Origin: Syntrophaceae bacterium
GTDB taxonomy: Bacteria; Desulfobacterota; Syntrophia; Syntrophales; UBA5619
NCBI GenBank assembly: GCA_023249795.1
Contig: JAHFBU010000014.1
Span: 1-14,307, forward strand
DNA: 14,307 nucleotides
Direction of reading: 5' to 3'
Position numbers and translations under genes: made by a program. The notes under the pieces are model-generated. The model was not told the DNA's origin. It searched no databases and was given only the letters and a program-made list of their open reading frames with translations. This document shows positions 1-7,076 of this stretch, piece by piece. How positions within the stretch are numbered: the stretch's first letter is position 1; every line of letters starts with the position of its first letter.

Positions 1-3000
1 TCCTTCGTTGCAGCGGATAAAGGCGTCCTTGGCGGGATCGTCGCCGGCCTTCGTGAAAGCGGATTCGGGGATGAACTGGACCGGCGGATGGCGGCGGGGG
101 ATCTCAAGGATGGCTCGATCACCGGCGCCCGGGCCCCCAAGCCGGTTGCGGGGGCAGATTCCAAATCCGTCTCCTTGAGCCGGACCTTTTCCTTCACGTA
201 CAAGACCGCCGAGATCATCGGGAAGCTGGGCCGGAACGTCCGGGAACTTAGAAAAAGAATCGCCGAAGACCGCCTGTTCCATGCCTTTGCCCGCCTCCCG
301 GCGGCATTCGAGACCGCCTTGACCCACACCCGCTGGGCATCCGTCGGATCGATCACGGAGGAAAACTGTCACCCCGTCGGGAATTTTACGCCATCCTCCG
401 AAAACGGCGCCGCTGAAGCGCCCGGGAAACTTTATCCCGCCTACGGGAGCGGGCCCTGGAATATCCATGTGGTTCTCAACGGCGATATCGACAACTATCA
501 GGCGCTGCGGGAGAACCTCGAGGAGGAGGGAATGTCGATCGCGCCGGAGGTGACAACGGATACGAAAATCATTCCGCTCCGAATCGAGAAATACCTCCTG
601 GCGGGCCATGATCTGATCGAGGCGTTCCGGCTCGCCGTGGACGATTTCGAAGGGTCTCATGCCATTGCCATGACCAGCGATGTCGAACCGGGCAAGTTTT
701 TTCTGGCCCTCAAAGGGAGCGGCCAGTCGATTTACATCGGGATCACCCCCGACCGGTATCTCTTCTCCTCGGAGCTCTACGGCCTGGTGGAGGAGACCCC
801 CTTTTTCGTCAAGATGGACGGCGAGAAGTCGGCCTGTCCGAAAGAGCCGGAGAGCATCGGACAGATCGCCATCCTGGACCGGGATGCCGGGGGCGGCGCC
901 TCGGGGATCCGGGGGCTCTGTTATGACGGGACGCCGTTTTCGTTCGGCGAAGAGGCGGTAAAGCGGGCGGAGATCACGACGCGGGACATCGACCGCGGCG
1001 ACTACCCCCACTACTTTCTCAAGGAGATCACCGAATCGGTCCTCTCCGTCCGGAAGACCCTCCGCGGAAAATACCGGATCGAACGGAGCGTGAGCTCGGA
1101 ACGGGTCATCTTCAATCTCGGCCCGGACATCGTCCCGGAGGAGATCCGGGAGGCCCTCCGCTGTAAAAAGATCCGGCGGATCGTTGTGATCGGTCACGGG
1201 ACGGCGGCCGTCGCCGGGAGCGCCGTGGCCGACGTGATGGAATGCTCTCTGAAGGGAAGCGGAATTCTTGTGGAGGCCCGGATCGCCTCCGAACTGAGCG
1301 GCTTCTGTCTGGAGAACGATTTTCACGATACGCTGGTCATTCCGATTACCCAGTCCGGAACGACGACGGACACCAACCGCGCCGTGGCGATGGTCGCGGA
1401 ACGGGGTGCGAAGGTAATCGCGGTCGTCAACCGCCGCCAGTCCGATATCACGACGAAAGCGGACGGCGTTTTTTACACCTCCGACGGCCGGGACATCGAG
1501 ATGGCCGTCGCCTCGACCAAGGCCTTCTACTCCCAGATCGTGGCAGGCCACATCCTCGCCCTTGATCTGGCCCAACTCCTGTCGACCCTCTCCGATGAAC
1601 GGATTGCGGAGGAACTCCGTCTGCTCGAGCAGGCGCCGGAGCTGATGGGAAAGGTTCTTGAGAGGCAGAATGAGATTCGCGACGCCGTTGAGCGGCTGGT
1701 GGCAGGCAGGCGGTACTGGGCGGTCGTGGGCAGTGGTCCGAACAAGGCGGCGGCCGATGAGATACGGATCAAATTGAGCGAACTCTGCTACCAGACGATC
1801 TCCTCCGACGTCGTGGAGAACAAGAAACACATCGATCTCTCCGCGGAACCGCTGATCATCGTTTGCGCCGCAGGGAGTCCGGAAACCGTCATGGGGGATA
1901 TCGTCAAGGATACGGCGATTTTCAAGGCCCACAAATCCGGTGTGGTCGTTTTTGCCGACGAGGGGGAGGAACGCTTCAATGCGATCGCCGACGCGGTGAT
2001 CCGCATCCCGCAGGCGCCGATGCCGCTTCCCGTGATCCTCAATACGGTGGCCGGCCATCTTTTCGGCTACTACGCCGCGTGCAGCATCGACTTAGACGCC
2101 CTCTTCCTCCGGGAATTCAAGAACCGCCTTAATCTGATCATGGTCGAGCAGGCAAAACTGAACCTTTCCGTCGATGAGTGCATCGCCGACCGACGTCTGC
2201 GCCGTATCGTGAACGATTTCGCGGACCGCTTCCAGCAGCGGAAGAGCCTGGGCGCCTTTTCCCAAAGCGGCGTGCGGACGATCTCCGATCTGGTCCTCCT
2301 CTTGAAATATGCGGCCGGAAAACTGCCGAGAGACGACTTTAAACATGATTTCCCCGCAGCCGAGGCGCAGGTCTCGCCGATCGACCTCCTGGACATCACG
2401 CTAGGCCGCGTCGTCGATGAGCTGTCCCGGCCGATCGACGCGATCCGCCACCAGGCAAAGACGGTGACGGTGGGAACCAGCCGGAAGGAAACACCACCTC
2501 ACGGCGCTCTCTTCGACCTCCTCGCGGAGCTTTCCTTCGCTCCGAAGTCCCTGCTCAGCACGAACCTCCTTGTTCTGCGCAGGATGCAGAAAGTAGTGAC
2601 CGCCGTCAATGGTTACACCCTCTACGCGGTGAATCACCTCGATGCCGAGGGGAGACCGGGAGACGACGCAACAATCGAGATCCGGAAACGGGGGGGCATT
2701 TCCATTGGAATGCCTTCCCGGGTCGAGAAATCGGGGCTGCTGATCGGGACCAAGAAGGGGATCGTGGCCTCGGGGCGAATCTACGTGGGACAAGGCAAGT
2801 CCGACGGCGCCCCCGTCGTGATCGTTCCCCTTCTTGGAGAGGAGGAACGGGTCCGGCATCTCCTGCTGATCCATGTGGCCTTCAACGAGACGCTGTCGGT
2901 CCGCGAACGGAAGGAACTGCTGGGCGAAAGGGCGAACGATATCCGGAATCTCATACAGGAGTTCAACCTGGCGTGGGACGACCGTTGCCTTGGGGAGATC

Positions 3001-3123
3001 CCTCTCGGCGTCCTTCTGGGAGAGCCGGTGGAGGTCATCGCCGGGCAGATCAAGCGGAATCTGGGGATGGGGACGGATTGCAAATCCGTCCCCTTGAGCC
3101 GAATCATTAAGGAGCAATCATGA
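1..3123 (+). CDS. GlmS-like glutamine amidotransferase / double-SIS sugar isomerase, long form, 5'-partial
   Basis: The frame is open from base 1, so the gene begins outside the window; the first ATG inside (88) is probably not the start, because the Ntn-type catalytic Cys1 has not been reached. Numbering from that Met, a class II glutamine amidotransferase half shows HTRWASVG (Arg82, Trp83) and the oxyanion pair Asn131-Gly132 in NGDIDNY. SIS domain 1 (about 365-490) has TQSGTTTDT and ASTKAF, as in GlmS. SIS domain 2 (about 545-690) keeps the equivalents of E. coli GlmS Lys485 (Lys562), Glu488 (Glu565) and His504 (His581), but His493 is Thr. About 90 extra residues follow, then a QAKTVTVG segment like the GlmS C-tail (Lys791, equivalent of Lys603), then about 200 residues I cannot assign. 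GlmS makes glucosamine-6-phosphate from fructose-6-phosphate and glutamine; the exact substrate here is not certain. The stop overlaps the pyrG start. Two copies of a palindromic repeat lie in frame (residues about 22-32 and 995-1005). Confidence 0.85.
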   Translation, partial: SFVAADKGVLGGIVAGLRESGFGDELDRRMAAGDLKDGSITGARAPKPVAGADSKSVSLSRTFSFTYKTAEIIGKLGRNVRELRKRIAEDRLFHAFARLPAAFETALTHTRWASVGSITEENCHPVGNFTPSSENGAAEAPGKLYPAYGSGPWNIHVVLNGDIDNYQALRENLEEEGMSIAPEVTTDTKIIPLRIEKYLLAGHDLIEAFRLAVDDFEGSHAIAMTSDVEPGKFFLALKGSGQSIYIGITPDRYLFSSELYGLVEETPFFVKMDGEKSACPKEPESIGQIAILDRDAGGGASGIRGLCYDGTPFSFGEEAVKRAEITTRDIDRGDYPHYFLKEITESVLSVRKTLRGKYRIERSVSSERVIFNLGPDIVPEEIREALRCKKIRRIVVIGHGTAAVAGSAVADVMECSLKGSGILVEARIASELSGFCLENDFHDTLVIPITQSGTTTDTNRAVAMVAERGAKVIAVVNRRQSDITTKADGVFYTSDGRDIEMAVASTKAFYSQIVAGHILALDLAQLLSTLSDERIAEELRLLEQAPELMGKVLERQNEIRDAVERLVAGRRYWAVVGSGPNKAAADEIRIKLSELCYQTISSDVVENKKHIDLSAEPLIIVCAAGSPETVMGDIVKDTAIFKAHKSGVVVFADEGEERFNAIADAVIRIPQAPMPLPVILNTVAGHLFGYYAACSIDLDALFLREFKNRLNLIMVEQAKLNLSVDECIADRRLRRIVNDFADRFQQRKSLGAFSQSGVRTISDLVLLLKYAAGKLPRDDFKHDFPAAEAQVSPIDLLDITLGRVVDELSRPIDAIRHQAKTVTVGTSRKETPPHGALFDLLAELSFAPKSLLSTNLLVLRRMQKVVTAVNGYTLYAVNHLDAEGRPGDDATIEIRKRGGISIGMPSRVEKSGLLIGTKKGIVASGRIYVGQGKSDGAPVVIVPLLGEEERVRHLLLIHVAFNETLSVRERKELLGERANDIRNLIQEFNLAWDDRCLGEIPLGVLLGEPVEVIAGQIKRNLGMGTDCKSVPLSRIIKEQS
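150..182 (+). repeat. Degenerate in-frame copy of palindromic repeat, encoding ADSKSVSLSR
   Basis: This 33-base stretch matches 3069-3101 at 29 of 33 positions by hand alignment, including the CTTGAGCCG tail after the palindrome. It is read in the same frame as the other copy (offset 2919 bases, divisible by 3). Its dyad is degraded: AATCCGTCTCC faces GGGGGCAGATT. It lies in the N-terminal amidotransferase half of the GlmS-like gene. Confidence 0.6.
3069..3101 (+). repeat. Palindromic dispersed repeat at the 3' end of the GlmS-like gene, encoding TDCKSVPLSR
   Basis: The core 3069-3093 is a perfect 11-bp inverted repeat, with arms GGGGACGGATT and AATCCGTCCCC and a 3-base loop GCA, followed by CTTGAGCCG. 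It supplies the last residues of the GlmS-like protein just before the pyrG ribosome binding site. On the opposite strand it reads GTDLQSVP, a peptide I have often seen in spurious ORFs of Desulfobacterota and other genomes (from memory). The dyad could form a hairpin in the mRNA between the two genes, but no T-tract follows, so I do not call it a terminator. Confidence 0.7.
3109..3114 (+). promoter_or_regulatory. Ribosome binding site of pyrG
   Basis: AAGGAG lies 5 bases before the ATG at 3120, inside the last codons of the preceding gene. Together with the 4-base ATGA start/stop overlap it supports translational coupling. Confidence 0.75.
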
Positions 3124-4715
3124 AGACCAAATTCATATTTGTTACGGGCGGGGTTCTCTCCTCTCTCGGCAAAGGGCTCGCGGCGGCGTCCATCGCGGCC
3201 GCCCTCGAATGCCGCGGCCTCAGGGTGACCAACCAGAAGCTCGACCCCTACATCAACGTCGATCCGGGGACGATGAGCCCGTTCCAGCACGGCGAGGTCT
3301 TCGTGACCGACGACGGGGCGGAGACCGACCTCGACCTCGGCCATTACGAACGGTTTACCGGCACCCGGATGGGGAAGAAAAACAACCTTACGACGGGGCA
3401 GGTTTACTTCTCGGTGATTACCAAGGAGAGGCGGGGCGACTACCTGGGAAAAACCGTCCAGGTGATTCCCCACATCACCGACGAGATCAAGAATTACATC
3501 AGAAAGAGCGCCGAGGGGTTCGATGTGGCGATTGTCGAAATCGGCGGAACGGTGGGCGACATCGAAAGCCTTCCCTTTCTCGAGGCGATCCGCCAGTTCC
3601 GCAACGAGGCCGGGCGGGAGAACGCCATCTTCATCCACCTGACCTGGGTCCCCTTCATCAAGACGGCGGGCGAGGTCAAGACGAAACCGACGCAGCACAG
3701 CGTCAAGGAACTGCGCGAGATCGGCATCCAGCCGGACATCCTGCTCTGCCGGACGGAGGACTTTCTCTCCGACGCGATCAAAGCGAAGATCGCGCTTTTC
3801 TGCAATGTCGAGGTTGCGGCCGTCTTCACCGCAAAAGACGTGGCCTGCATCTATGAGGTTCCCCTGATTTACCACAAGCAAGGGGTGGATCAGAAGATCG
3901 TCGATCTGCTGAACATCTGGACGGGCCGACCCCACTTTGGGGCGTGGGAGGACGTGGTGGCCAAGTTCCTCCACCCCGCCCACGAGGTGACGATCGCCAT
4001 CGTCGGAAAATATGTCAACCTGACCGACTCCTACAAGAGCCTCAACGAGGCGCTCTGCCACGGCGGGATTGCCAACAACTGCCGGGTGAGCCTCCGTTTC
4101 GTCGATTCCGAAAAGATCGAGAAGGAGGGGCTCGGAACCCTGCTGGAAGGCGCGGACGGCGTGCTGGTTCCCGGCGGATTCGGCGACCGCGGGATCGAGG
4201 GGATGATCACCGCCGTAGAGTGGGCCCGGACGCGGAAGGTTCCCTACTTCGGGATCTGCCTCGGGATGCAGATGGCCGTCGTGGAATACGCAAGGAACGT
4301 CTGCGGCCTGGCCGGGGCGAACAGCTCCGAGTTCGACGCGGCCACCCCCCACCCGGTGATCGACCTCCTTCCCGAACAGAAGCAGATCACCGAGAAGGGC
4401 GCCTCGATGCGACTCGGGGCCTACCCCTGCGTCGTCGAAAAAGATTCTTTTGCCTGTTCGGCGTACGGGGAGACTGAGATCAGCGAACGCCACCGCCACC
4501 GCTACGAATTCAACAACGATTACAAACAGGCTCTGGTCGAAAAGGGGCTCCGGATCACCGGCGCCTCACCGGACGGGCGCCTCGCCGAGATCACCGAGAT
4601 TCCGGGGCATCCCTGGTTCCTGGGCTGCCAGTTCCATCCGGAATTCAAATCGCGCCCGACGAGCCCCCATCCACTTTTCAGCCACTTCATCCGGGCCGCC
4701 CTGCAGGGGAGCTGA
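3120..4715 (+). CDS. pyrG: CTP synthase
   Basis: This enzyme converts UTP to CTP using ATP and glutamine (or ammonia), the last step of pyrimidine nucleotide synthesis in the cytoplasm. The 531-residue protein has the normal length of the family. The N-terminal synthetase domain (about 1-265) starts with FVTGGVLSSLGKG, the nucleotide-binding loop, followed by LDPYINVDPGTM and the EVFVTDDGAETDLDLGHYER segment. The C-terminal class I glutaminase domain (about 290-531) carries the nucleophile Cys380 in GICLGMQ and the His506/Glu508 pair in QFHPEF, so the triad is intact. The ATG at 3120 overlaps the stop of the GlmS-like gene and has a good ribosome binding site. Co-expression with a GlmS-like enzyme would couple CTP and amino-sugar supply, both using glutamine; that link is inference. 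No close downstream terminator is evident; the first strong one is about 280 bases on. Confidence 0.97.
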   Translation: MKTKFIFVTGGVLSSLGKGLAAASIAAALECRGLRVTNQKLDPYINVDPGTMSPFQHGEVFVTDDGAETDLDLGHYERFTGTRMGKKNNLTTGQVYFSVITKERRGDYLGKTVQVIPHITDEIKNYIRKSAEGFDVAIVEIGGTVGDIESLPFLEAIRQFRNEAGRENAIFIHLTWVPFIKTAGEVKTKPTQHSVKELREIGIQPDILLCRTEDFLSDAIKAKIALFCNVEVAAVFTAKDVACIYEVPLIYHKQGVDQKIVDLLNIWTGRPHFGAWEDVVAKFLHPAHEVTIAIVGKYVNLTDSYKSLNEALCHGGIANNCRVSLRFVDSEKIEKEGLGTLLEGADGVLVPGGFGDRGIEGMITAVEWARTRKVPYFGICLGMQMAVVEYARNVCGLAGANSSEFDAATPHPVIDLLPEQKQITEKGASMRLGAYPCVVEKDSFACSAYGETEISERHRHRYEFNNDYKQALVEKGLRITGASPDGRLAEITEIPGHPWFLGCQFHPEFKSRPTSPHPLFSHFIRAALQGS

Positions 4716-4968
4716 AGAGATGATTTCTTGTCAATCGATCTCCCCCGCAAGCAAAATCATGCGCTAATTATTTTGCTTTCAGGCAAATAAATAGGTTTGA
4801 ACCGGATTGATAAAGGGGGAGGGATTGCTCGGCGGCAAAATTCCCTGCCGGGCTGAAGTCAATGCATCTTTATTGAAAGTGTCGCGGACGGGGTTGGAAG
4901 CCGTATGACTCGTGAAGTTGTTGAGGGATATATCGATCGAGTATCATAAAAATATAACGCAAAGGCCT

Positions 4969-4992
4969 GCGCAGCTTAGACTCAAGCTGCGC
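4969..4992. other. GC-rich hairpin immediately before the terminator
   Basis: Perfect 9-bp arms GCGCAGCTT (4969-4977) and AAGCTGCGC (4984-4992) enclose a 6-base loop. Only three bases separate it from the next stem. It could be the 5' hairpin of a short RNA ending at the terminator, or part of a compound terminator for pyrG. Confidence 0.5.
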
Positions 4993-4995
4993 TAA

Positions 4996-5026
4996 AAACG
5001 CCCCGCGGCTGCCGCGCGGGGCGTTT
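4996..5026. terminator. Strong hairpin, probably a bidirectional intrinsic terminator between pyrG and the Cys-rich gene
   Basis: Perfect 12-bp arms AAACGCCCCGCG (4996-5007) and CGCGGGGCGTTT (5015-5026) enclose a 7-base loop. On the plus strand it is followed by TTT, CAC, then TTTT; on the minus strand the stem is followed by an uninterrupted TTTTT. It sits between genes that converge on it, so it can serve both. Confidence 0.8.
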
Positions 5027-5209
5027 CACTTTTACTATTCCCTTAGGCAAAGCCCTCCGCAACAAGGGTCGATACCCAACCCCTGCTGTAAATTAATCGA
5101 CACTTTCGATCGGTCCGGTTTAGCAGTAATTTCAGTCAGGCCATGCCAAATACAGTTGAGATCGAGTCAATAAGACCCAGCCTCTACAGCCCCCAAAATG
5201 TGCTTTTCT

Positions 5210-5626
5210 CTATTTATGATTTACCGCTTTTAGCCATTGGCTGCACGTAGAGGATACTTCACTTTCATGTTCGCTAATGCATTTTAGAGTTCCACCTTTT
5301 GCGGAGTCGCCCCTACAGAATTGGTAGATATCTGCCTTGCAGTCCTCGTTGAACTTATTGATTATCGTTGCTTGTTCCATCGCCTCTGCTCTTTTTCCTT
5401 CCATTTTCGCTTCGAAATTTTTGCATTCCTTTGATAATTCACTTTCATGTGCCTCGAGACAAGCAAGGAGGGCCATCCTGCCAGGTTTGATGTTTTTGCA
5501 GAACTTCTCAATATCTTTGGAACAGGCATTCTTGGTTGAGGCAAATGCGTGCGTACCCACCGCGAGGGTAAGACAGAGAAGGCCGGTTATCAGAATCGCG
5601 AAACAAAATCCCATATTGTGTTTCAT
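5210..5626 (-). CDS. Small exported protein with two Cys-rich (GLG1/FGFR-type) repeats
   Basis: The 138-residue product begins with a signal peptide: basic start MKHN, hydrophobic core, and probable cleavage after AFA at residue 29, so it should be periplasmic or secreted. The mature part has two copies of a four-cysteine unit. The first has Cys35, 43, 56 and 68; the second has Cys96, 104, 116 and 128, nearly identical spacing. Each unit contains a D-I-x-x-F-C segment, then C-L/I-x-x-H-E-S-E. This matches the pattern I know from the cysteine-rich GLG1 repeat family, found singly in many bacterial secreted proteins of unknown role. The cysteines probably form disulfides. I chose ATG 5626 over the upstream ATG at 5665 because AAGGAGG lies 7 bases before it and the signal peptide then starts correctly. 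It lies in an AT-rich block unlike its neighbours. No function can be assigned. Confidence 0.85.
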   Translation of the reverse strand: MKHNMGFCFAILITGLLCLTLAVGTHAFASTKNACSKDIEKFCKNIKPGRMALLACLEAHESELSKECKNFEAKMEGKRAEAMEQATIINKFNEDCKADIYQFCRGDSAKGGTLKCISEHESEVSSTCSQWLKAVNHK

Positions 5627-5633
5627 CTTTTTT

Positions 5634-5640
5634 CCTCCTT
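5634..5640 (-). promoter_or_regulatory. Ribosome binding site that fixes the start of the Cys-rich protein
   Basis: On the minus strand AAGGAGG ends 7 bases before the ATG at 5626. The upstream in-frame ATG at 5665 has no such site, lies within the proposed promoter and would add residues before the signal peptide. Confidence 0.8.
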
Positions 5641-5648
5641 TAAGGGTT

Positions 5649-5677
5649 ATTATACATTTGATCAATCATGTTTGTAA
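5649..5677 (-). promoter_or_regulatory. Sigma70-like promoter for the Cys-rich protein gene
   Basis: On the minus strand TTACAA (5677-5672) and TATAAT (5654-5649) are separated by exactly 17 bases. Transcription would begin near 5642, leaving a short leader that just includes the ribosome binding site. A second TATAAT at 5682-5677 lacks a good -35. This suggests the gene is transcribed on its own. Confidence 0.6.
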
Positions 5678-5917
5678 TTATAGCACATAAGCGGCGGAGA
5701 AAATTTAAATAAATAATAGTATTGTCGCAGTAGATTGGTAGACATTATTATTTGATAAGGCACAAGAGTTAGGATCTTCCCGGACAGTCCGTTCCTCTTC
5801 GGTGGCAATGTTTCAACCGCCTGTTTTTCAGTCACCTGTTTTTTGACAACCTTGCCAGCCTCTCTGGTTTCCAGGGGCGTCTTCCCATGTTCCGGTAACC
5901 GCAACGTGCCATGAGGG

Positions 5918-6067
5918 CTAGAAGAACTGACCATCACCGTGAATAGAAGAACCCCAACTTCTTACAATCTGGTATTGCTCTGCCCGTGCGCACTCGCTAT
6001 GAAAAATGATCGGGAAGGACATGACAAGGATGAGGGCCAACAGATGATAAGAAAAATACCGTTTCAT
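5918..6067 (-). pseudogene. Truncated start of an exported NHL-repeat (beta-propeller) protein
   Basis: The ATG at 6067 has a GGGAG site about 6 bases upstream and opens a 49-residue frame with a clear signal peptide (basic MKRY, hydrophobic core, probable cleavage after ARA). The mature stub, EQYQIVRSWGSSIHGDGQFF, closely resembles the way exported NHL-propeller proteins begin (VRSWGS...GDGQF followed by a P-x-G-I-A-V-D blade). Here a TAG stop comes straight after GDGQFF. Reading through the stop in the same frame gives PSWHVAV, which still looks like the expected blade, before similarity fades and another stop follows. I therefore read it as a gene remnant made of a signal peptide and part of one blade. 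It could instead be a tiny real secreted peptide. A TATAAT at 6147-6142 (minus) lacks a recognisable -35. Confidence 0.5.
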
Positions 6068-6184
6068 AGAATCTCCCTTTGATAAAGGATCTATACGGTC
6101 ATGCGTCTTTTCTTGCAAAAAACGGGTTTAAGCCCCCACGTATTATAACCGATAGAGGGAAGAGCTTTTGTATGTTCAGAAATT

Positions 6185-7012
6185 TTATAGGGACTCGCTG
6201 CGGAGAAAGACCGCGGCGTTTCGGAAGAGGGCGAGCCCCATCCCCTCTTCGGGCAGCTCTTCGCGCGTCCAGCGGGGGTGGTTCGTCCGGTGGTGATAGG
6301 CCTCGGGGTGAGGCATCAGGCCGAAGATCCGGCCCGTTTCGTTGCAGATGCCGGCGACGGCGTCCACGGCGCCGTTGGGATTGCCCGGATAGTCCATCGT
6401 CGCCTCCCGATATTCCCCGTCGCTGTACTGGAGTGCGATCAGGTTCTGCCGGTGCAGGCGCTGCAAGATCCCTGCGTCCCGCGGTATGAACTTCCCCTCA
6501 CCGTGGCGGACGGGCAGATAGATCCCCTGAAGACCACGGGTGAAGATGCAGGGGGACGCGGCGTTGGCGCGCAGATGGACCCAGCGGTCCTCGAACCGTC
6601 CGGAATCGTTGAAGGTGAGCGTCGCGGTCTGCCGGTCATAAATGCCGTCCAGGCCGTGGAGCATCCCCAGCTTGACGAGAAGCTGGAAACCGTTACAGAC
6701 GCCGAGGATCAGCTTTCCCGCGGCGATGAACCGCGCAAACTGATCGAAGAGCAGCTCCTCACTCCCGGCGACGGCCGCATGGAGGATGCGGTTCGCGCCG
6801 GCCTTGGCCGAGCCGAGATCGTCGCCATCCAGGAATCCGCCGGGCAGGTTCAGGAAGTGGTAATCGTCCAGCCGCTTCGTTCCGCAGAGAAGTTCGCTGA
6901 TGTGGACGATATCGACCTCGTCGAAACCGGCGAGGCGGCAGGCGTGCGCCATCTCCATCTCGCAGTTGGTTCCGTTTCCCGTGATGACAATCGCTTTGAT
7001 CTGCTGCGGCAT
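6185..7012 (-). CDS. purQ: Phosphoribosylformylglycinamidine (FGAM) synthase, glutaminase subunit
   Basis: PurQ hydrolyses glutamine and passes ammonia to PurL, which converts FGAR to FGAM in step four of purine synthesis. The 275-residue protein is a class I glutamine amidotransferase. Its nucleophile is Cys106 in GVCNGFQLL, and the catalytic His235 and Glu237 lie in GLMPHPE. HGEGKF (170-175) and NPNGAVDAVAGICN (211-224) are typical of the PurQ domain and of the C-terminal third of single-chain PurL. It is somewhat longer than the roughly 225-residue PurQ of Bacillus type, closer to the glutaminase domain of large PurL. It lies 98 bases downstream of purL on the same strand, so it is probably in its operon. 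The start has only a weak ribosome binding site (AAAGGCG about 8 bases upstream). No convincing terminator follows; the weak GGG/CCC dyad before a T-run near 6115-6135 is the only candidate. Confidence 0.95.
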   Translation of the reverse strand: MPQQIKAIVITGNGTNCEMEMAHACRLAGFDEVDIVHISELLCGTKRLDDYHFLNLPGGFLDGDDLGSAKAGANRILHAAVAGSEELLFDQFARFIAAGKLILGVCNGFQLLVKLGMLHGLDGIYDRQTATLTFNDSGRFEDRWVHLRANAASPCIFTRGLQGIYLPVRHGEGKFIPRDAGILQRLHRQNLIALQYSDGEYREATMDYPGNPNGAVDAVAGICNETGRIFGLMPHPEAYHHRTNHPRWTREELPEEGMGLALFRNAAVFLRSESL

Positions 7013-7035
7013 TATCTTTCGCCTTTATTCATTCT

Positions 7036-7066
<31 letters not shown>

Positions 7067-7076
7067 AAAAACTCGG

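Larger units (their letters stand above)
4716..5209. other. Intergenic region between convergent genes; no coding sequence recognised
   Basis: About 490 bases lie between pyrG and the minus-strand Cys-rich gene. The stretch is visibly richer in A+T than the flanking genes. It contains a weak AT-rich dyad soon after pyrG (arms AAGCAAAAT 4749-4757 and ATTTTGCTT 4770-4778), a 9-bp GC-rich hairpin at 4969-4992, a strong terminator-like hairpin at 4996-5026, and a 10-bp inverted repeat GAAAGTGTCG/CGACACTTTC (4875-4884 and 5098-5107) that brackets those structures. I see no convincing ORF or tRNA. Confidence 0.6.

Noticed and set aside
3069..3093. Perfect dyad read as an intrinsic terminator between the GlmS-like gene and pyrG
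   Set aside because: No T-tract follows, the genes overlap, and a related copy lies inside the coding region; a repeat element explains it better.
2781..4499. Long open frame on the minus strand (572 codons) over the GlmS-like and pyrG genes
   Set aside because: It lies antisense to two clearly conserved proteins and its translation shows no recognisable domain; it is a by-product of GC-rich codon use.
5662..5937. Minus-strand frame of 91 codons between the Cys-rich gene and the NHL remnant
   Set aside because: It has no good ribosome binding site and no recognisable motif, overlaps both the NHL remnant and the promoter region of the Cys-rich gene, and ends in low-complexity AT-rich residues.
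6115..6136. Possible purQ terminator (GGG...CCC followed by a T-run on the minus strand)
   Set aside because: The stem is only about three base pairs before a mismatch; too weak to call.
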